DNA of 64,000 nt from Cristatella mucedo (lineage: Eukaryota > Bryozoa > Phylactolaemata > Cristatellidae), in the NCBI GenBank assembly GCA_009760855.2, contig WPIO01000005.1, forward strand, positions 1,096,001 through 1,160,000, read 5' to 3'. The notes under the pieces are model-generated. The model was not told the DNA's origin. It was given only the letters and a program-made list of their open reading frames with translations, and searched no databases. Each line of letters opens with the position of its first letter. The stretch's first letter is position 1. Shown piece by piece: positions 38,401 through 49,767 of the stretch. Position numbers and translations under genes: made by a program.

Positions 38401-41400
38401 TCGTTGCTGTGTCCACTCAATTTTATTACGCTCCCAATGTTATAGAGGTCCTGGGTGGTACTAGACTGTTGTGACTGTTGCCTGCACATGTGGTTTGCTG
38501 CTGCCTTTCGTCGTTAGTGCACCCGAAATTCTCGCCGACTTGCATTTATGTATAAACTAGCATTGATCAGTGCCATGTAGAGGAGTCTGTAGCCGAATGC
38601 TTTGCACAGATGCGAGCCGACACACACACACTCTCACACACACACGCACGCACACACGCACGCACACATGTACCCTGCACAAGTGCACAACTACCCCACA
38701 TGCAGTCACACACCCAACCTCTCTGCATGCACACACACTCAGTCAACAGGCTACGTCGTGCTCAGAACTGCAGGAATGTCAGCCAGACCTACGCAGTGCA
38801 GACACACGTTACGCCTTCAGCAGCACTTGCTTGGGAATGGGCGTTGACGTGCCGGCAGCGCTCTCGGGGCCAGCTTGAGCCACCTGCTTCGATTTCTCAT
38901 TTGCAGGTGGCGCGTGCGTGCAAGGCGCTAGCGTCCTTTCCTCTCGCCGCAGGTGTGCGCTCGACCAATGCTAATGGGGAAGCGGTTTTGTACGACCTGG
39001 AAAGCAAGATCAATGATGCCGTGTTTCCGGGGCTTCAAGGAGGACCTCACATGCATCAGATCGCTGGTAGATGACGGCCGTCGTGTGCTGCCTTCTGCTG
39101 ACGACGGTCGAGGCATAGGCTGCTGCCGACGTAGGCACATCCTAGCTGACGGCCGTGTGACTGTTTTGCAGGCATCGCGGTGGCTCTGCGTCAGGCCAGC
39201 ACTCCGGCGTTCAAGCAATACGCCCAGCAGATAGTGAAGAACGCCAAGGCCATGGGCGAGGAGCTGATTCGCCTCGGACACTCACTCGTCACCGGTACGC
39301 CGTCGGCTGCCAAGGCTTCCTTCTGCCGCTTCCTTTCCACCTCGCGCTCAACTTTGGTTAGCCACAGTGGCTCACCAAAGTTGAGGCGGTTGCTTTCTGC
39401 GACCTCGGCCCCGAGGTCGTGGGTTCGAATCTTGCGGTCGGCGATCCTTTATCGCCGCTGCAAGCGGTGGTGATAGCCGTCAAGGCTCTTCTGTCGCTAT
39501 ACAAAAAGAGGCTGTTGAATCAGCAAGCATTTTTACATATTTGGCCAAGTGCCTGACCAGGACCTGGCGTGCATGCGCGAGGGAACAGGACAGTGGGAAG
39601 CCTTTTGACCGGCTTTCGACAAACGGTCGAGCGAGCAAGTGTCACGTGCATCGAGGGACGGCTCTCGAGTGTCGGAATCGTCAGAGCATGGAGCCGGAAT
39701 CGTCAGAGCATGGAGCAGTTGCTCGAGAAGAGCCCTCGATCTCGGTGTGCGAGAGAGGAGAGGAGGGGAAAGAGAAGGGCTGGAGAGGGAGGGAGGAGAG
39801 GCTCGTTAGCAGAGAAAGTGGGGGGGGGGATGACGCCAAGGCTGCCGTGCCATTGATCATCAGCTAGCTGCAAGGGAGCTGATGCTACTAGGAAGGGGGC
39901 TGCCGCACCTCGTTAGATCGGAGTGAGCATTTTGATTCACATCGATCGTTCGGCTGGGTTCACTGTGCAAGTGCTCCCTTTCGCAAAGGCGGGCGGATTT
40001 GCGCTCGGTTTCAACACTAGCCTGGCTGCCGTGCATGGGACTATACTACTAATGATGATAGAATACATTCGATATAGCGCCCTCAGAGAACCCAATCTTT
40101 TTCTAGGCACTTTACATTCGCTGCAAAGTAAGGGACTAGCTTGTGCACCCACCCTGTGGCATCCTTCGGCAGCAAACTGCCACAGGCAGACTTGTGCTCG
40201 GCAGAGCAGACGAACCCGGGCAGCCCAGCTAGGCTCGCTATACCCTGCCGAAGCCGATCAAGATCCTGAGTGTCGCCGTTGCTGCAGAGGCCTGGCCGAG
40301 CCTTCAAGGAACCTTCCTGGCTGAGCGTCCATCGCGAGCAGCGACGGTGGGAGTGGCAGCTCACCTCCAGCACTAGGCAGCAAGCTCTCCCCCTGCCTCC
40401 CTATTTTTGGGCCACCGTCGAAGCCTCCACCCTCCCTGCACGCTCGCATGTTGACAAGAGTTTTGCCGTGGCCCGTGCTATCCAAGCTCGTGCTAGGAGG
40501 ATTTGCTCAGCGATTTCCGCGATTCGCTCGCCTACCATTCCTATCATCCTACCAGCCCTCACCCAGAATGTGAGGGTGATAGGAGCTTACAGTGGTGGCG
40601 AGCTGCACTGCTGTCCCACAACGTGATGGCAGTGTCTCTTCCGGGTCAGCCGCCGAGCTGCTGGTGGGGGGGGGGAGGCAGTAGCTTGCCTCGTCAGCAA
40701 ACTCTTCTTCTCTTTTGTTGGCTACAGGGGGGGGGGAGGATCACCTCACAGGGCTGCTGCTGACTCTGGTCCACCATTTTCAGGCGGCACCGACAGCCAT
40801 CTGCTGCTGCTCGATTTGAAGCCGCAGAAGACCACCGGCTCGAAGGTGGAGTGGGTCCTCGAGCTGGTCAACATCACAGCCAACAAGAACACGTGCCCGG
40901 GAGACAAGAGCCCGCTCAACCCGACCGGCGTGCGGCTGGGCACTCCTGCGCTGACATCGCGCGGGCTCGAAGAGGAACACTTCAGAAAGGTCGCTCAGTA
41001 TATCCACAGAGGTAAGTGAGCAAGCTATCTTCCTTTCTGCATAATGCAAGTACCGAATAAAAAGGCACCGTGCACAGCCGTGCAGTGCATAATAATAATA
41101 ATAATAATAATACTAATGCACTTGATAAAGCGCCCTTAGAGAACTCAATCTCTTTCTAGGCGCTTTACATTTGCTTCAAAGGGAAACGCGATTGAATGGT
41201 GAGTAATATCATGCTTGATAAACAAACAAAATGAATAACATGGTTAGGGGTGACATGCACAGGGTCAGCATGCAAATGTGGTTAGTGGCAGCATGCACAG
41301 TATCAGCACGCATAAGCACGTGAATGATGAATTAAAGGGACCCACTAAATGCTGTCCTAAATAGGTGTGCTTTTAAGTTCTTTTTAAATGTGGTCAAGTC

Positions 41401-44400
41401 AGGGGATGTTGTGACGCAGATCGGGAGTGAGTTCCAATCTTTGGGGGCATACGAACTAAATGCACGGTCTCCAAAGGATTTGAGGTTTGTACGAGGTATT
41501 GGTAAACTGTTGGATTCCGAAAAGCGGTGGTACGGTACTTGGCCTGGTGGGGGAGTAGATCTGAGAGATAGGCTGGAGCCAAAGAAGGAAGTGACCTAAA
41601 AGTGAGCGACAAAACCTTGAAGTCGATCCGTTGCTTGGCTGGTAGCCAGCGCAGGTCGGCGAGAAGTGGTGTGATATGGCAACTACGATGCTCACGACAG
41701 ACAAGCCTAGCTGTGGAGTTTTGCACCAGCTGTAATCGCCTGATTGCAAATGCCGGCAGGCCAGTAAGTAGTGAGTTACATAAGTCAAGACGGGATGTCA
41801 CGAATGCACGAACCAACTTGGACGTGGTATCCTTATCTAAACAAGCCCGATTTTTAGTAATGTTATGTAGCTGAAAGTAGGCAGACTTGATTGTGGAGGT
41901 GATGTGGTCGTCTAACGAAAGGTCACTTTGGAACATGACACCTAGATTTCGTGCTGATTCAACATAATACTCAAGTCGGTGAGCCGTGATGGCACACTAG
42001 GTAAGGCGGTTGCTTTCACGACCTCGGGACCGAGGTCGTGGGTTCGATTCCTGCGGTTGGCGATTCTTTATCGCCCCTGCAAGCGGTGGTGATGGCCGTA
42101 AAGGCTCTTCTATCGCTGTATACAAAGAGGCTGTTTAATCTGCTAGGATTTATTATCATTATTTATTAAGTCAGTTCTTGTCAAGTCAGGGGATGCCGTG
42201 ATGTCCATCAGTGTTGAGTTCCAGGCTTTGAGAGCATACGAACTAACGTCACGGTCTCCTATGGATTCGTGTTTGGTTCAAGAGCTAGCCGACTTAAGTC
42301 AGAGGAGCAAATTCTACGATGCCTAGCCTGATTTCGAGTAGTTCTGATTGGTAGGCTGGAGCCAAAGAATAAAGGGGTAAAAAAGTTATTGAAAAAGCCT
42401 TGAAGTTGAAATGCTGCTTGATTGGAAGCCAATGCAGGTCCGGAGGAAGTGGTGTGATGAGGCAACTGCGACTCTCACGGTAGATAACCCGCACTGCAGA
42501 GTTTTGCAGCAATTATGAGTTGCCTGACTGTATAGGTCGGAAGCCCTGCTGGCAATGAGTTTCCTAAGTCGGGGCCGGTTTTTCAAATGCATATACCAAC
42601 TTGAATGCAATTTCCCTTTCTAAGCAGGCCCAAATTTTTGCAATGTTACATTGCAGAAAGCAGACAAGACTTGACTGTGGAGCTGATGTGGTTGGCTAGT
42701 GAAAAGTCACTTTTGGAGAGGACCCCTAAATTTTGTCCAGATTCGACAGGGCATATGCAGGCAGAGCTGCCTTTGAGCGTTAAGCTTTTCAATATCCGAG
42801 TCACACCAGGTTTGCACATAGCTAATACGTTGGTTTATCGTCATTCAATTTGAGGATGTTTGCTGCCATCTAAATGCCAATGTCAGTAATGCATGCATCA
42901 ACGGAGTTGAGAATGCTTGCCTCACTGAAAGGCTGGGATGTGTCAAAGTATAGGCACATCTGTGCATGTCATCAGCATAGAGAGGAAATACTAGACTGTG
43001 CCTAGCGCTAATATCGGCAAGAGGCAGAGTATAAATTGTGAAAAGAAGTTAACCAAGCACAGAAGCTCAGCTGGGTGCTATACAAAATAATATTATTAGC
43101 CTGTGCTTCTCCTCTGACGATTATATCCTGCTGGCATCAATTCACTGGAGTCTCCCACTGAGATAGGACCTAAGCCATTTCAGTGATTTGCCAGTGTTGC
43201 CCAGGCAAGATGAGAGGCCCCTACAAAGGCCTTGGTGATCAATACTAACAAACGCTGCCGAAATATCGGGCACAATTTGCAGAGATACTCTACCTAAGTC
43301 TGCATTTTTTGAAAGTCGCTGTACATGTTTAGCAATGCTGACTCAGTGGAGTGATTAGTTCTAAAACTAGACTAGAGCCTCCTTGCAAGGTTTTATGTTG
43401 AAATCTAAAAGTTAACTGGCCTGCTATTACTCGTTTTAGTGTCTTTGATAGGAATGACAGTAAAGAGACTGAGCAGAAGTTGCTCAAATTTTGTTTGTCT
43501 AGTGTTGCCTCCTTTAGAAGTGGCCTAACAACAACCTTTTTTGAAAGGCGCAGGGACAAGACCTGCGGCTAAGTACCTATGTGTTATGTATGTTAGTAAT
43601 GCATTGAATCAGTAGTTTTATGCAGCACACAAGTAAGACAATGGGAATAGAGTGTAGAGGGATAGTAGTCCCCTTAAAGTGGGAGATTTACTTCAAGATG
43701 AGGTCACTAGTGACCATCTTGAATGTTGACATATCTTTCCGACAAAAAAGCTTCCTATTTGCACGATCGCCACAAGGATCAGTAGGTAAGGTGCTAAACT
43801 GGGAGCCGTTAAGCAGATGGTTGATGGTCGGTATCAGTTTTGATTATTCCAGTGAATTTAAGTCCCAGACTCCACGCTTATGGTGTGCCGTATGATATTT
43901 TTAGTAGTACTACGATGCACATCTAAATGCATCTATGCACATCTAAATTCATGGTATTATATTTTTCCCAGCAGGTGGTAATTCAAATAACCCGGCAGTA
44001 CAAGCAGCTGCTGTTAGCAAGTGACAAAATGCATATTTTATAGAGCTCATGAGTGCATAGCCGTCATCGTCAAGAGATCTGCTAGGTGGCTTGAGCAAAA
44101 AGGACCAGCAGATCTGGCCGACAGCTCAGCAGTGCTTGTTTAGTTTAGTGGGAAGTAGCTGCAATCATAAGCAGTCATCGTGCATTTCAGGGTCTCAGGA
44201 TCTTGTGTGTGTGTGTGCGTGCGCGTGAGCATGGACCAGGCAGCCGACGCAAGCAGAGGTCGCGTTTTGGAACAATGATAATTCACAGCAGTTCTCCATT
44301 GAGCATGAGCTTCTCAAAATAGCAGACAGTAGGTCAGTCAAGTAACTAGGTGGATACTGCAAGGAGGTGTAGGCAGAGCATCAGCTGACAGTGCAATGGC

Positions 44401-45230
44401 GATTCCCTGCTCTGCACTACCATTATGTCGTTGAATCATCAGGCTTTGCCACCGGGTGCACTCTCTGAGCTATCGGAAGGTGACACAAAGACGTTGGGCT
44501 CTCGATTGATTAACTGCAAACTTGCCAGTTGCTGGCCGATGTGAGCAATAGAGGAATTTGAAGTCTAGTCAGAACAGTCATGAAGCAGTCACAGGTATAG
44601 AGATTAGACCGAAGCAGCAGCTGCATGCAGCCGAGCTTGGAAGTAGTAGATAACGTTTGTGCCTGTGACCATTTGTCATCGTCACTCGTCATCATTGACA
44701 CGAGTCCTGGTCGACTCTGTTTTCGTTAGTTCCTTTGAGATATGCATTCTTGTCCATGGTAATCGACTTACTTCGATTGCAACGAACTTCGATTGCAACG
44801 AACTTGCTTCTAGCACTATTCTTACCGGTCTGCTGCCGATCTAGACATAGTTGACAATTATACATCACCGATGACTATTTTTGGGTTGGGTCCATCCATA
44901 ATTGGAGGGCTTTGGGGCCAGCTTATTGGCTTTCCTGGAGCAATTGACTTACACAGGCCACTTTCGAGGAATGTGCCCTCGAGTAGATGCCATTTTTATC
45001 CATTCCATCTTGTCATTTCTCGTCGTTGTGTTGGCTGTACTAGCTGTTCCTTTTCTGTAGGGATCCTGCTGACGCTCGAGATTCAGTCTCAGACCAAGGG
45101 ATCCCTGCTCAAGGACTTCAAGGCAACGGCTCTCGCCAGCGAAGCACTACAGGGACAGATCGCTGCTCTCAAGAACGAAATATCCTCGTTTGCTGATAGC
45201 TTCCCGATGCCAGGCTATGATGACAACTAA
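31092..45230 (+). CDS. SHMT1: Serine hydroxymethyltransferase, cytosolic type, complete
   Basis: Seven coding exons: 31092-31288, 34707-35065, 38182-38394, 38953-39066, 39172-39294, 40784-41011, 45061-45230 (TAA). All borders are GT..AG and in phase; they total 1404 bp, 467 aa, the usual eukaryotic length. The enzyme is PLP-dependent and converts serine plus tetrahydrofolate to glycine plus 5,10-methylene-THF. Landmarks: [69 protein letters not shown] (PLP-ring Asp213 and His216), [15 protein letters not shown] (Schiff-base Lys242), [20 protein letters not shown] and GTPALTSRG. The start ATG is the first in frame after an open stretch without upstream Met; there is no mitochondrial presequence, so it is a cytosolic form. 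AATAAA lies at 45503. Introns 1, 2 and 6 are packed with repeats. Confidence 0.97.
31485..31572. repeat. (CT)n microsatellite
   Basis: About 88 bp of CT in SHMT intron 1. Confidence 0.95.
31670..31722. repeat. (CA)n microsatellite
   Basis: CA dinucleotides 100 bp after the CT tract in SHMT intron 1. Confidence 0.95.
31800..33260. other. SHMT intron 1 unique sequence
   Basis: AT-rich intronic DNA with a short TA/TATA run (31849-31880). No exon or mobile element was recognised on either strand. Confidence 0.5.
33327..33620. repeat. Minisatellite, ~14-bp unit, about 20 copies
   Basis: Units of the form CAGGCAGGCGGGGT with small variants. The founder unit CAGGCAGGTGGGG is part of the terminal inverted repeat of the surrounding element, so the array probably grew from it. 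Confidence 0.9.
33684..34290 (-). other. Tandemly duplicated coding-like block inside the inverted-repeat element
   Basis: A minus-strand frame of about 190 codons is open but has no ATG start. It contains two diverged ~218-bp copies (33871 onward and 34089 onward), seen as [12 protein letters not shown] and [12 protein letters not shown], with acidic Ser/Glu/Ala-rich spacing. Just upstream on the minus strand, CCAATCAAAGTAAGTGCG is a near-perfect splice donor after an open frame running from an ATG near 34509. It may be the remnant of a gene of the element; no known domain. Confidence 0.4.
35443..35492. repeat. (GA)n microsatellite
   Basis: GA dinucleotides in SHMT intron 2, followed by ACAGAGACAGCAGGC repeats. 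Confidence 0.95.
35749..35935 (-). mobile_element. LINE 3' tail
   Basis: A TAATAATAATACTAATAAT run, then CACTTGATAAAGCGCCCTCG and GACATGCACAGGGTCAGCAT of the family 3' UTR, reversed. About 185 bp, SHMT intron 2. Confidence 0.85.
36531..36672. repeat. Tandem array, six copies of a 23-bp unit
   Basis: The unit GTCGTCTTAAAAGGCATCGG plus AGC repeats about six times with one-base variation, in SHMT intron 2. Confidence 0.95.
37368..37457 (+). mobile_element. LINE 3' tail, plus strand
   Basis: GTAAATGTAAAGCGCCTAGA, then GAGGGCACTTTATCAAGTG and a (TTA)n run: the family tail in forward orientation. Confidence 0.85.
37590..37745 (+). mobile_element. tRNA-derived SINE copy with hairpin in place of the B box
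   Basis: An A box (TAGCCCAGGAG, 37609-37619, fits TRGYNNANNNG) and the family body (GGCAATCCTTTATTGCC, TGGTGATAACCATTAAAGCC, CTTCTGCTATACAAATGAG) are present. Between them CGCTCTTCACGAC (37630-37642) pairs with GTCGTGAAGAGCG (37648-37660), replacing most of the B box. SHMT intron 2. Confidence 0.65.
37759..37906. repeat. (TA)n-rich stretch
   Basis: Two TA dinucleotide runs (37759-37791 and 37885-37906) around AT-rich sequence, directly after the SINE copy. Confidence 0.85.
37907..37970. repeat. 64-bp palindrome, 25-bp perfect arms
   Basis: Arms 37912-37936 and 37941-37965 are perfect reverse complements (outer end GTTCACCACAAAGTGCC) around the loop ACAT. After one mismatch the outermost GACC/GGTC also pair. 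SHMT intron 2, next to a TA run. Confidence 0.95.
38620..38670. repeat. CA-rich microsatellite
   Basis: ACACAC/ACGCAC dinucleotides in SHMT intron 3. Confidence 0.85.
39350..39540 (+). mobile_element. tRNA-derived SINE copy
   Basis: The B box GTTCGAATC (39423-39431) lies in GTCGTGGGTTCGAATCTTGC and is followed by the shared body GGCGATCCTTTATCGCCGCT and CTTCTGTCGCTATACAAA. About 80% like the copy at 41975 by eye. SHMT intron 5. Confidence 0.75.
39674..39718. repeat. Tandem duplication, 2 x 22 bp
   Basis: GGAATCGTCAGAGCATGGAG recurs at a 22-bp period in SHMT intron 5. Confidence 0.85.
40040..40140 (-). mobile_element. LINE 3' tail
   Basis: ATAGCGCCCTCAGAGAACCC and GGCACTTTACATTCGCTGC match the family tail reversed, SHMT intron 5. 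Confidence 0.75.
41092..41972 (-). mobile_element. LINE 3' end, best-preserved copy
   Basis: The minus strand keeps an open frame of 180 codons (41394-41936): [76 protein letters not shown]. This is the classic post-RT C-terminus of CR1/L2-like LINE ORF2. The 3' UTR and a (TAA)n run follow at 41092-41115. It is 5' truncated; the long open frame suggests a fairly recent insertion. SHMT intron 6. Confidence 0.9.
41975..42155 (+). mobile_element. tRNA-derived SINE copy, best pol III promoter
   Basis: The A box TGGCACACTAG (41990-42000, exact TRGYNNANNNG) and B box GTTCGATTC (42042-42050, exact GWTCRANNC) are about 50 bp apart, as in a tRNA gene with a long variable region. The shared body GGCGATTCTTTATCGCC and CTTCTATCGCTGTATACAAA follows. 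It abuts the LINE copy at 41092-41972, so it lies beside or in an older insertion. Confidence 0.85.
42160..43900 (-). mobile_element. LINE, longer decayed copy (RT to 3' end)
   Basis: The minus strand carries, from high to low coordinate, pre-RT sequence matching 1330 (near 43690), RT start ([19 protein letters not shown] near 43500-43556), the GxFR-like region, then C-terminal blocks ([19 protein letters not shown] at about 42400-42480). Many stops. SHMT intron 6. Confidence 0.75.
43901..45060. other. SHMT intron 6, unique part
   Basis: Contains a small tandem repeat at 44775-44805 (ACTTCGATTGCAACGA twice) and a short GT run near 44206. No exon recognised before the SHMT acceptor at 45060. 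Confidence 0.5.
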
Positions 45231-45502
45231 ATTGTAATCTGTCTCGGCCGGCATACCGAAATGGCCCAATATATTTTTATCAACTGGGATTGTGGTCGCA
45301 TGGGCTACCCGTCCGAGATTTCGTCAGTTAGCACCTTGCACATTCCTGCTCAGTGACATTCATTAAGACATCAGCATTAACGGCAAAATCTGGTTAGTAT
45401 TCACTGGTGTTTTGTATTATGAATTTGTGCAACTCGACAATAATAATCTATGATTGTTGCCCGAAAAAATGTTTGGCCGTTGGCCTGAGATAACCCCCTC
45501 GT

Positions 45503-45508
45503 AATAAA
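45503..45508 (+). terminator. SHMT polyadenylation signal
   Basis: AATAAA 273 bp after the SHMT stop codon, the first canonical signal downstream. Confidence 0.6.
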
Positions 45509-47196
45509 CATGACAGGTGCTACTTTGTCATTTGCCCCCTAGAATTCCCGTTGCTAGTCGGTTTCGTTCTTTCTAGTACTGCAACTAGTGAAGACCCGTT
45601 AGAAATCGATGAATCTTAATTTAATTGGCGAAGCCGAAAGTTTGGTGGTGGAATCTTTTCTTGCTGCTTCGTTTGGCTGGAGGTGGAACTGCCATCAGTT
45701 TCTGCTGCTAGTGACTTTGACTGCGAAAGTTGGGTATACTTTCTGTGCACTTAACTCTTTTAATCGGAATCAATCCATTCACGTATAAGTTTTCAAAAAC
45801 AAACCGACTTCCTAATTTCCCTTTATTTCTAAGAACGTTTACGTATTAATGAAAACTCACATCGTTCACTTTCGAGCCTACTTCCTAGAACCATCTCATT
45901 ACGTTTCATTGATAAGTGCTCATGAAAAAGTCTCAAGCTTAGCATTTATTTTACATTTAGGCACGGCCCTGCATTTACTTCTGCTTTAGTAAGTACTGAT
46001 ATTCACAAAGCTGATAGGTTCGTCATTATCGTTAAGGGGACGCGGACCCTTAAGGCTTACACGTAGTATCGCTATCAAGTAAGTTTACCTCAATGCCATC
46101 GTGAGGCAATTTGACCATACACCAGTCAATCAAAAACCAAGACCATGCCCATATCATATATGCACTCTGGTACTAAGGAGCACTTTTTCTTGAGCTGCTT
46201 GCCCGACTAAAGGTGAGTTGAGATTTATTTTAGGCCAGCTAAGGGGGCAATGGCTTGTTGACTCCATTGAGCATTGTCCTGACAACACGTGCATGTCTGA
46301 TAGTAGAGTACAGCACAGCTGATTGCACATTATTTTAACCAATCACAGCAGCTCAATTGCGTTGGCTTCAATTCTGTATCAAGCTGATTGATACAGCATG
46401 AGTTGACGTATTTTTGTCTAACGCATGGCTTACTGAGTGAGTCAAGCAAATCCTCAGGTTTTGTAAACAGTAAAAGCTTTTTAAAACCACTCTTATTCAA
46501 ATACTGCTTTACCCACAATACTCTTCTAGCCCAATCACATGCTTATGTCGCAATATTGCTACACAATGCTGTAACCAAAACGCCATTAATAACATTGGGT
46601 TTATTCGATGTCTGCGTTCAAAGAAAGCAGCTGCATCACGAATTCCAAAGGCAGACTCCAGCTGTTAAGCAAACGGCAATGACGCAACAGCTTTACTTCC
46701 TCTGGCAATCCACCAGTATGCAGGAGAGGTTCTGCCGAAGCTCTTTCATAGAACAGAAAGCTCCATAGAATTGGCGTTCCAGTGCAGCCAAGGAACAAGT
46801 TTCAGCAGTCACCCTCCAGTTATTTGGCTTCGACTAGCCAGCAGTGATGTTCTCCAGCAGGCGCAAGCACACGAGACCTTGCAGCATCCAGGTTTCCAGA
46901 CAACCAATGGCCTATGGCATCAGCTCCCTCTAGGCTGAACCTAGTAGAGAAAGCATGCTCTAGAGCAAATAGATAGCACAGGCAACAGACGAACTCGATG
47001 TCCCATACGAATTCAGGTAACCGGTCTGTCAGCTCCTATGTGGCAGATAGGGCCGACCAGCAACTGCTGCCGGCTTACGACGGAGTAGTGACTGAAGCTG
47101 TTCCAAGGTTGCACTAGAGCACGAAGCAGAACCTATAGTCAGACCACATGCTCAGCTGAGATGCTCATTAGCACGGCTGCTCCTTGGCAAGTCCGT
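45509..47196. other. Convergent intergenic region between SHMT and UBE2D
   Basis: 3' flanks of two convergent genes. TTTATT at 46600-46605 and 46224-46229 read as AATAAA on the minus strand and are candidate UBE2D polyadenylation signals. A 126-codon plus frame (46388-46768) has no recognisable domain and is probably fortuitous. Confidence 0.5.
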
Positions 47197-49177
<1,981 letters not shown>

Positions 49178-49767
49178 ATTGAAGGTGTTATACTAGTTAC
49201 TAGACTCTCGAAATCCCAGTCAGACAGCCCTTCCGCGCGGTGGCGCAACAGCCAAAGAAGTGGGGCGGTAGATATTGGACTTCCCAACCATTTGATGACG
49301 GAGCAGTATTCCTGAATAGTTAAGCTGGATGTATCAAATGAAATATAAAAAATTATTTAAAATTTATTTAATGGCTTTGGCTAATTTAAACATTAGCAGC
49401 GCCCACTCATCGGACGCGAATGTTCCATGTAGTCCGCTTTATGTCATGGCTGCGGCAACTGTGAGGCTCACTTAGCAGCAGGAAGCGTGGTGATATTATA
49501 GATATAAGGACAACCCAGTTGCTAAGGGGGCTTCCCCCTACGACGTTAGGCCGACACCAGCAGACAATAAAGAGAAAGTGACTTGCTACTACTTTATACC
49601 TACCATTAATGAAAATAAGTTTAATTATTAAGGTATATGTAAACCTATATAGAAGTAAAATTGGCAGCCACATGTACTCTCTTCATCCGGTTGCCCACTT
49701 GGCCGCGCGTCGGTTATTGCATAGCTACGACTTGCTGCACTGCATCTGTAGTTCAGCCGCGTCCGTG
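49178..49767. promoter_or_regulatory. Shared upstream region of divergent UBE2D and PAQR3-like genes
   Basis: Only 590 bp separate the UBE2D ATG (49177, minus) and the proposed PAQR3 ATG (49768, plus). It contains a small GC-rich CpG patch (about 49230-49270, CCGCGCGGTGGCG) and AT-rich sequence around 49320-49390. No TATA box near either start was identified. Confidence 0.6.

Noticed and set aside
39345-42155. True tRNA genes at the B-box sites
   Set aside because: B boxes are good, but no cloverleaf with a 7-bp acceptor stem could be drawn, and the same body follows several copies. They are SINEs.
46388-46768. 126-codon plus-strand ORF
   Set aside because: No domain, no splice sites, AT-rich codon mix; lies in the UBE2D 3' flank on the opposite strand.
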